From CAZOZZ01 sp965247425 (lineage in GTDB: Bacteria > Acidobacteriota > Terriglobia > 20CM-2-55-15), in contig OZ252023.1 of the NCBI GenBank assembly GCA_965247425.1, positions 372,001 through 436,000 of the forward strand: a stretch of 64,000 bases of DNA, read 5' to 3'. A program made the translations under genes and the position numbers. A model generated the notes under the pieces. That model was given only the letters and a program-made list of their open reading frames with translations, searched no databases and had not been told where the DNA came from. Positions 59,830 to 64,000 of the stretch are shown piece by piece (within the stretch, counting starts at the first letter, position 1; each line of letters starts with the position of its first letter).

Positions 59830-59902
59830 GGGATCGTAGCTCAGCTGGAAGAGCGCCTGCTTCACACGCAGGAGGTCATCGGTTCAAGCCCGGTCGGTCC
59901 CA
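59830..59902 (+). tRNA. tRNA-Val (anticodon CAC)
   Basis: The acceptor GGGATCG pairs with CGGTCCC (one T-G pair) and is followed by discriminator A. The D arm GCTCAGCTGGAAGAGC, the anticodon arm CCTGC-TTCACAC-GCAGG with anticodon CAC, and the T arm ATCGG-TTCAAGC-CCGGT all fold. CCA is not encoded. Its last 42 bases are duplicated at 60678-60719, marking it as an integration site. Confidence 0.95.
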
Positions 59903-59941
59903 CTTCACGTTCGAAACGGGGAGCTGCCCGATCTGAGCCGG

Positions 59942-60311
59942 TCAGTCCAGCAAAGGCAGTTCACGCCGCCGGATACGGTGTCGGTCAACGACGACGATCG
60001 AACGCTGGATTTGATCGTCAGGAAGCTTCTCGAAAACTCTAATCAGGCGGGCCCTGGCTTCTTCGTCGTTGAAATCTCCGCCCCGCAGAAGAATAATGTC
60101 CGGGTCATTTTTCTTCGAATGGCTCATGATCCGCGGATAGTCCAAGTCTGCCGTGACGACGATTCGACCGCTACTTCGCGCGAACTCTAAGGATCGATTC
60201 GTCCGAGGCTCGATCAAGTCCGACGTTTGCGACATGGACGGCGTCGTGTCCCATCTCAACTAGAGTTACTGCGAGCTGAGGCGGCAGTTGCATGTCAACG
60301 ACAAGCCTCAC
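59942..60311 (-). pseudogene. DUF5615 (PIN-like, VapC-type) toxin, frameshifted
   Basis: From the GTG at 60309-60311 the frame reads RLVVDMQLPPQLAVTLVEMG, HDAVHVANVGLDRASDESIL, the normal DUF5615 N-terminus with its first catalytic Asp. At about 60188 one extra base shifts the frame, and the remainder continues one frame over as EFARSSGRIVVTADLDYPRI with DIILLRGGDFND and IVVVDRHRIRRRELPLLD. DUF5615 proteins are PIN-like nucleases that act as toxins. The shift probably kills the toxin. The GTG overlaps the stop of the antitoxin gene (TAGTG). Confidence 0.75.
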
Positions 60312-60532
60312 TACCCGACGTCCACGGTTTCTTCCTCAGCGAGGAAGGCCGCGTAACGAAGGGCCTCGTCGATGTCCTCAGATTCCAGATACGGGTAGGC
60401 TTTGAGGATCTCTTCTTTTTCCTGACCGGCTGCAAGCAAACCTAGCAGTCGCGACACGGGGAAACGCAATCCGCGGATGCATGGTTTTCCCGTGCAGACT
60501 GTCGGGTCGACAGTGATTCGTTCGAATTTCAT
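60311..60532 (-). CDS. DUF433 antitoxin (VapB45-like)
   Basis: A 73-residue DUF433 protein: MKFERITVDPTVCTGKPCIR, GLRFPVSRLLGLLAAGQEKE, EILKAYPYLESEDIDEALRY. This small winged-helix family is the usual partner of DUF5615 toxins; it binds the toxin and represses the operon. GAGG lies about 8 bases before the ATG at 60530-60532. The gene precedes and overlaps the toxin, the standard antitoxin-first order. It is intact even though the toxin is frameshifted. Confidence 0.88.
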   Translation of the reverse strand: MKFERITVDPTVCTGKPCIRGLRFPVSRLLGLLAAGQEKEEILKAYPYLESEDIDEALRYAAFLAEEETVDVG

Positions 60533-60677
60533 TTGTGTTCCTCAGGATGGACCATCCGATTATAGCAAGGTGACTGCGAACAAACTGCGAACAAGATTTT
60601 GCCGAACACTCCGAATGAGGGCTGCTGGACCCACACCAGAACGCCTAAGGGCAAACAACATAAGGTGTTTGTGAGAA

Positions 60678-60719
60678 TTCACACGCAGGAGGTCATCGGT
60701 TCAAGCCCGGTCGGTCCCA
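60678..60719 (+). repeat. Partial tRNA-Val copy (42 bp, attR-like)
   Basis: Identical to 59861-59902, covering the anticodon loop to the discriminator base of tRNA-Val. There is no 5' half, so it is not a functional tRNA. The IS630 copy 2 begins about 100 bases further on. Confidence 0.9.
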
Positions 60720-60817
60720 TTATTTAAAATCAATAAAATAAGCCACATTTTGGTGCGGCCGTTTCATGGCAAATAGCGGCTAGGGAACGCCAGGGGGTAA
60801 CAATTTTAAGGTTGCTA

Positions 60818-61953
60818 GTATAGTGTCTCGTAAATAACTTTACAATGCAGCTTTCTGGATGTATCGTGCGGTCATGTGGAAATCCGCCGCAAAACTGTCG
60901 CTCACATCCGAACAAGAAAACACTCTTCAGAGTTGGACACGGGCCCACAAGACGCCCCAAAGCGTGGCAACTCGGTGCCGGATCATCTTAATGGCTGCCG
61001 AAGGTATATCGAACAGTCAGATCGCGGCACAACTTGAAGTCAGTCGTCCAACGGTCATTCTGTGGCGCCAACGTTTCGCCAAAGGCGGAGCGCCCAGCCT
61101 GACTGACGTGGCAAAAGGACGGGGTCGACCCTCCCGTATCAGTTCCAAAAAAGTGAAGAAGATCATTCACGCCACCCTGCACACAAAACCGAAGGGAGCG
61201 ACACATTGGAGTTGCCGCACCATGGCCGCTCATGCCGATGTCAGCCCGGCGACGGTACAACGGATCTGGGACGCTCACGGGCTCCAGCCCCACCGTGTGC
61301 GCCAGTTCAAACTCTCCCGGGATCCGCAGTTTGTCGAAAAACTCACCGACGTCATCGGACTGTATCTCAACCCCCCGGACAAAGCGCTGGTCGTGTGCGT
61401 CGATGAGAAAAGTCAGATTCAGGCTCTAGATCGCACACAACCGGGCTTGCCGATGAAAAAGGGGCGTTGCGGCACGATGACCCACGACTACAAACGTCAT
61501 GGCACGACCACGCTGTTTGCCGCCCTGAACGTGCTCGAAGGGACTGTCATCGCCGATTGCATGCCGCGCCATCGACATCAGGAATTCCTCAGGTTTCTTC
61601 GCCGCCTGGATCGGGAGTTTCCCCCGCATCTTGACCTGCACTTGATTCTCGACAACTACGGCACGCACAAACATCCGAATGTGAAACGATGGTTATCCAA
61701 ACGACCTCGGTTCCACCTGCACTTCATCCCGACCAGTTCGTCCTGGCTGAATCTGATCGAACGCTGGTTCGCCAACCTGACCGTCAAGCGCATCCGTCGC
61801 GGCGTCTTTCATAGCGTCCCCGATCTCATTCAAGCCATCGACGATTACGTCCACCTCAACAACGACGATCCCTCTTCCTTCGTTTGGACCGCTTCTGTTC
61901 AGTCCATTATGGAAAAGATTAACCGTTGTAAATCCATTTATGAGACACAACAC
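60818..61953 (+). mobile_element. IS630-family insertion sequence, copy 2 (1136 bp)
   Basis: Same length as copy 1 and nearly identical. TA flanks it at 60816-60817 and 61954-61955. The left end reads GTATAGTGTCTCG, one base different from copy 1. It truncates the frame that continues at 61956-62183. Confidence 0.92.
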
Positions 61954-61956
61954 TAG
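60859..61956 (+). CDS. IS630-family transposase
   Basis: A 365-residue protein nearly identical to the transposase at 58670 (differences seen: Ser to Pro in HGLQPHRV, Arg to Gln in ASVQSIMEK). The helix-turn-helix ISNSQIAAQLEVSRPTVILW and the DDE residues in CVDEKSQIQ, LILDNYGTHKH and SWLNLIERW are intact. As in copy 1, the TAG stop is built from the target TA and the adjacent host G. Confidence 0.93.
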   Translation: MYRAVMWKSAAKLSLTSEQENTLQSWTRAHKTPQSVATRCRIILMAAEGISNSQIAAQLEVSRPTVILWRQRFAKGGAPSLTDVAKGRGRPSRISSKKVKKIIHATLHTKPKGATHWSCRTMAAHADVSPATVQRIWDAHGLQPHRVRQFKLSRDPQFVEKLTDVIGLYLNPPDKALVVCVDEKSQIQALDRTQPGLPMKKGRCGTMTHDYKRHGTTTLFAALNVLEGTVIADCMPRHRHQEFLRFLRRLDREFPPHLDLHLILDNYGTHKHPNVKRWLSKRPRFHLHFIPTSSSWLNLIERWFANLTVKRIRRGVFHSVPDLIQAIDDYVHLNNDDPSSFVWTASVQSIMEKINRCKSIYETQH

Positions 61957-62183
61957 CTATAGCTAGTCTAGGGATCACCATCGAAGCCGCCGAACAGGAT
62001 GTGCCTGGCGTGAACTGCTGGACGCCGATGGAAATCGATCTTGATTGCACGAACTGTTATTCATATCCGAACCACGACCCTATCGCATGGAACAAGATGA
62101 TCGGCGACGCGCTGAAGTGGATGAGAGAGAACATGATATTGGTCGAATCTGTCGAAGACGGAGTGGCGCAGGGCGATGACTGA
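61956..62183 (+). pseudogene. 3' fragment of an unidentified gene, cut by IS630 copy 2
   Basis: The frame is open from the IS edge and reads LGITIEAAEQDVPGVNCWTP, then MEIDLDCTNCYSYPNHDPIA, then WNKMIGDALKWMRENMILVE, ending VAQGDD. A GTG at 62001 is the only usable start. The Cys and Trp content looks like true coding sequence, but I do not recognise the family. The 5' part is missing from the window, so it was probably lost on insertion. Confidence 0.4.
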
Positions 62184-62216
62184 TCTCGACTGAGTTCATT
62201 CCGCCATGCGACGAGG

Positions 62217-62372
62217 GCCTGAGCAGCGGCCGTGGCTTCGCTTCGAGATATGCGTGAATCCAAGAAAATCGAAGGTGGCAGGCTTCCGGCCACCGGTCTG
62301 TTCTGACTTTGCCAGAGCTTCTCGCCCAAACTCCATCAGGCGAGTCTTTTCCGGATGTAGTGATATGCAGGT
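62217..62372 (-). pseudogene. Group II intron reverse transcriptase/maturase fragment
   Basis: The minus-strand frame reads ISLHPEKTRLMEFGREALAK, SEQTGGRKPATFDFLGFTHI. LHPEKTRL, then FGR, then TFDFLGFTH is the conserved end of RT domain 7 in group II intron maturases. Only about 50 residues remain. Downstream on the plus strand, VRMKESYRKKEVANPSWPRV (62931-62990) is reminiscent of frames near group II introns, but in the wrong relative orientation. Confidence 0.72.
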
Positions 62373-62410
62373 AACGTTCACAGTCATGTGCCCGATACAT
62401 GGCTGTCGGG

Positions 62411-62548
62411 TACCTTTGCGAGGAACTCGGGGCCGATGTAAATGCGCGCGATTTCGACGGCTACACCCCGTTCCACCACGCTGCTGCTCGAGGGTATAAC
62501 GAGATGATTCTATACCTCGTAGAGAAGGGCGCCGATGTCGCCGCTTGA
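62411..62548 (+). pseudogene. Ankyrin-repeat fragment
   Basis: YLCEELGADVNARDFDGYTP, then FHHAAARGYNEMILYLVEKG, then ADVAA and a stop: one and a half canonical ankyrin repeats with no start codon in frame. It is not a part of the gene at 18627. It was probably carried here as debris. Confidence 0.75.
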
Positions 62549-62851
62549 GACGGAGAGGGCAAACCACTGCGGATATGGCGAACGGTCCCGTGCAACGGGT
62601 GGCTCCGTTCCCCGACACGGAGCCCTGTTGGAAAGACTCGGATCGAAGAACAGTCATCGATGCGTGTCGTGCTGATTCGTGGAGCGAGCCGCAATGAATT
62701 TGTTTGTGATCCTTATGTCAACCATCCAGAGACTAGCAGGCTGCCATTTAAACCCAATCTCGAGGTGCGGTGGCGGCCTGGCAGTGTTCACGGAAAGGGC
62801 TCAACGCCTCGTCGCCGGAAAGAAGTCGGGACTGACGGGAGGTCCCAAACA

Positions 62852-62926
62852 AACGTTGTCCTGAATTGCTTCGAAGAACTGAAGGAACGGGTGCCGCGAC
62901 CGAAGTACGCCGGGACAAACCGGTAA
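62852..62926 (+). pseudogene. C-terminal tail of a PD40/WD40-like or kinase-linked protein
   Basis: The tail reads NVVLNCFEELKERVPRPKYA with a stop a few residues later. It resembles the ending NWFEELKRLVP seen in many acidobacterial Ser/Thr-kinase-type PD40 proteins. Only 24 residues can be compared, so the assignment is tentative. Confidence 0.35.
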
Positions 62927-63154
62927 GTTGGTACGAATGAAAGAGTCGTACAGGAAAAAGGAAGTAGCGAATCCATCCTGGCCTCGAGTCTTGCGTGTCA
63001 TCGCGAGGTGGCACTTGGGGTGTAGATAGAGGTATCAGTGGGCCGGGCTATTGAGCTTCGAAAAGAGTACGATCAGGATGCCGACGCTCCTAAGGTCGCG
63101 GAAGGCAACACGTTGGGCGGCGTTTGCGAGTGGCTCATCGGTCCTGCGCAAGTC

Positions 63155-63244
63155 TAAGACCGTGCGCACGCTGCCCTGCTTCACATGGAGCACCATGCGT
63201 GCGCTGTCGACATCTTCGACCTTCAGACGACACTGTTCGGCCGA
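63155..63244 (-). pseudogene. Tyrosine recombinase (phage integrase family) fragment
   Basis: SAEQCRLKVEDVDSARMVLH, then VKQG, matches the segment around the first catalytic Arg of XerC-like recombinases (SEALRLKVEDID...V.QGK), with the Arg region lost. It is 30 residues long, lacks the other catalytic boxes, and lies on the minus strand just before the DUF1592 gene. Confidence 0.6.
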
Positions 63245-63373
63245 CGCAGTCCGTTTTAAACACCTATTTGGAACGGTCTCGGGAGGTCGTTGCAGCTTGC
63301 CATCTGGCTCCGTATGTAGTAGAAATATCAGCACGATAATTGCGTATACCTGACTGAACCCGACAGGACAATT

Positions 63374-64000
63374 ATGGACAAAGTGTTCTTACCGATCCTC
63401 CTATTGCTGATGGTAGGTGCGGTTCTGGCTCTCGGGCAATCCGAAAGCCCCGTGGAACCTCAACGAGCCGTCGTGAACGGCTATTGCCTCGGTTGTCACG
63501 ACGACGACACCAGCTCCGGCGGCTTTTCCTGGGAAAGCGTCGATCTGACGCGCCCCGAGATGCACACCCGGGAACTGGAAATGGTGATACGCAAGGTCCG
63601 GGCGGGCATGATGCCGCCGGTCGGCATGCCGCGCCCCGATGCCAAAACCCTCGAGGCCTTCGTCACGGGACTGGAATCGCGCATCGACCGCGTCGCTGCC
63701 CGGAATCCGAATATGAAGGCGCCGCCGCTGCATCGGCTGAACCGAACCGAGTACCGCAATTCCGTGCGGGAGCTGCTGGACTACGATGTCGACGTGTCGG
63801 GGCTTTTGCCGGCCGACCCCAAAGCGGGCAGTTTCGATAATCTGGCTGATGCGCTGACCATAACCCCCGCGCTGATGCAGGGCTACGTTCGCGCCGCCGA
63901 GAAAATCAGCCGCGAAGCAGTGGGAGATCCCAACACCTCGTCGGCCATGGTCGGATACAACGATGTGAATCAGGTCGGCAAGGCCGCCAATCAGTTTCGG
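63374..64000 (+). CDS. Exported DUF1592-type cytochrome c-like protein (partial, N-terminal 209 residues)
   Basis: The gene runs off the window. Residues 1-21 are a signal peptide (VFLPILLLLMVGAVLALG). Then come VNGYCLGCHDDDTSSGGFSW (heme CxxCH), RKVRAGMMPPVGMPRPDAKT, LHRLNRTEYRNSVRELLDYD (DUF1587) and FDNLADALTITPALMQGYVR. It is a paralogue of the 20613-23027 protein, similar through the whole visible part. No strong ribosome-binding site is visible; the ATG is at 63374-63376. Confidence 0.88.
   Translation, partial: MDKVFLPILLLLMVGAVLALGQSESPVEPQRAVVNGYCLGCHDDDTSSGGFSWESVDLTRPEMHTRELEMVIRKVRAGMMPPVGMPRPDAKTLEAFVTGLESRIDRVAARNPNMKAPPLHRLNRTEYRNSVRELLDYDVDVSGLLPADPKAGSFDNLADALTITPALMQGYVRAAEKISREAVGDPNTSSAMVGYNDVNQVGKAANQFR

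Larger units (their letters stand above)
59861..60719. other. Micro-island bounded by a 42-bp tRNA-Val direct repeat (attL/attR-like)
   Basis: The 3' 42 bases of tRNA-Val (59861-59902, from TTCACACGCAGG to GGTCCCA) recur exactly at 60678-60719. The 775 bases between hold a leftward DUF433/DUF5615 pair and about 145 bases of non-coding DNA with GCGAACAAACTGCGAACAAG. Duplication of a tRNA 3' end is the hallmark of tyrosine-recombinase integration. No integrase is left inside, so this is a remnant or a passenger after internal deletion. Confidence 0.8.

Noticed and set aside
1..64000. CRISPR arrays, rRNA genes, prophage or secretion clusters
   Set aside because: No regularly spaced repeats, rRNA-like sequence, capsid, tail or secretion genes were found on either strand.

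Overview
The window is GC-rich, gene-dense bacterial DNA. It most likely comes from an Acidobacteriota lineage. The evidence for this is four PadR-linked 'ADOP' modules (acidobacterial duplicated orphan permeases, MacB/FtsX type with an N-terminal prefix domain), two DUF1592-type cytochrome c proteins, a single-subunit glycyl-tRNA synthetase, a homodimeric pyruvate dehydrogenase E1 and many secreted or Tat-exported proteins. This taxonomic call is inference; there is no rRNA in the window.

Layout. At 1-3400 there is an spmB end, two ADOP permease relics and an IS1380-family element (copy A). At 3400-10900 are an inositol-monophosphatase-like protein, a NodI/NodJ-like ABC exporter with two permeases, a DUF1028 protein and a secreted glycerophosphodiesterase. 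At 11100-18200 are two complete PadR-ADOP modules and a secreted retropepsin-fold protein. At 18600-29100 are an ankyrin protein, a DUF1592 cytochrome, flagellin with a sigma-28 promoter, a GlcG/HbpS-like protein, glyQS and a two-domain M42 peptidase. At 29400-32700 an MFS/spermidine-synthase fusion is translationally coupled to a DDAH-like amidinohydrolase. At 32900-36100 are ccmD and a ccmC that is fused to a permease-prefix domain and split by IS1380 copy B. At 36200-47700 are a third complete PadR-ADOP pair, aceE, a FAH-family protein, a trans-sulfuration enzyme and small accessory genes (MOSC, VOC, lipoprotein). At 47900-58100 are two Mo/2Fe-2S oxidoreductase operons, an M23 endopeptidase gene broken by an in-frame TGA, a pseudouridine synthase, a sulfite-oxidase-fold protein and an ICMT-like membrane methyltransferase. 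At 58200-64000 is a recombination hot spot: two IS630 copies, a 217-bp tandem duplication, tRNA-Val with a 42-bp copy of its 3' end enclosing a DUF433/DUF5615 toxin-antitoxin pair, a graveyard of gene fragments, and the start of a second DUF1592 cytochrome.

How the parts relate. Each PadR regulator overlaps the start of its permease gene and lies beside AT-rich repeat sequence that may be its operator. The Mo enzymes look Tat-exported and lack an FAD subunit, so they probably feed electrons to a periplasmic carrier. At least four families of short inverted-repeat elements are scattered between genes. One of them shares its ends with the resident IS630 and sits directly upstream of a start codon.

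No single intact, wholly new system is obvious. The most unusual items are the IS-split ccmC fusion, the tRNA-Val toxin-antitoxin micro-island, the TGA-interrupted M23 gene, the tandem M42 protein, and proteins that keep a family fold but lack its catalytic residues (IMPase-like, retropepsin-like).
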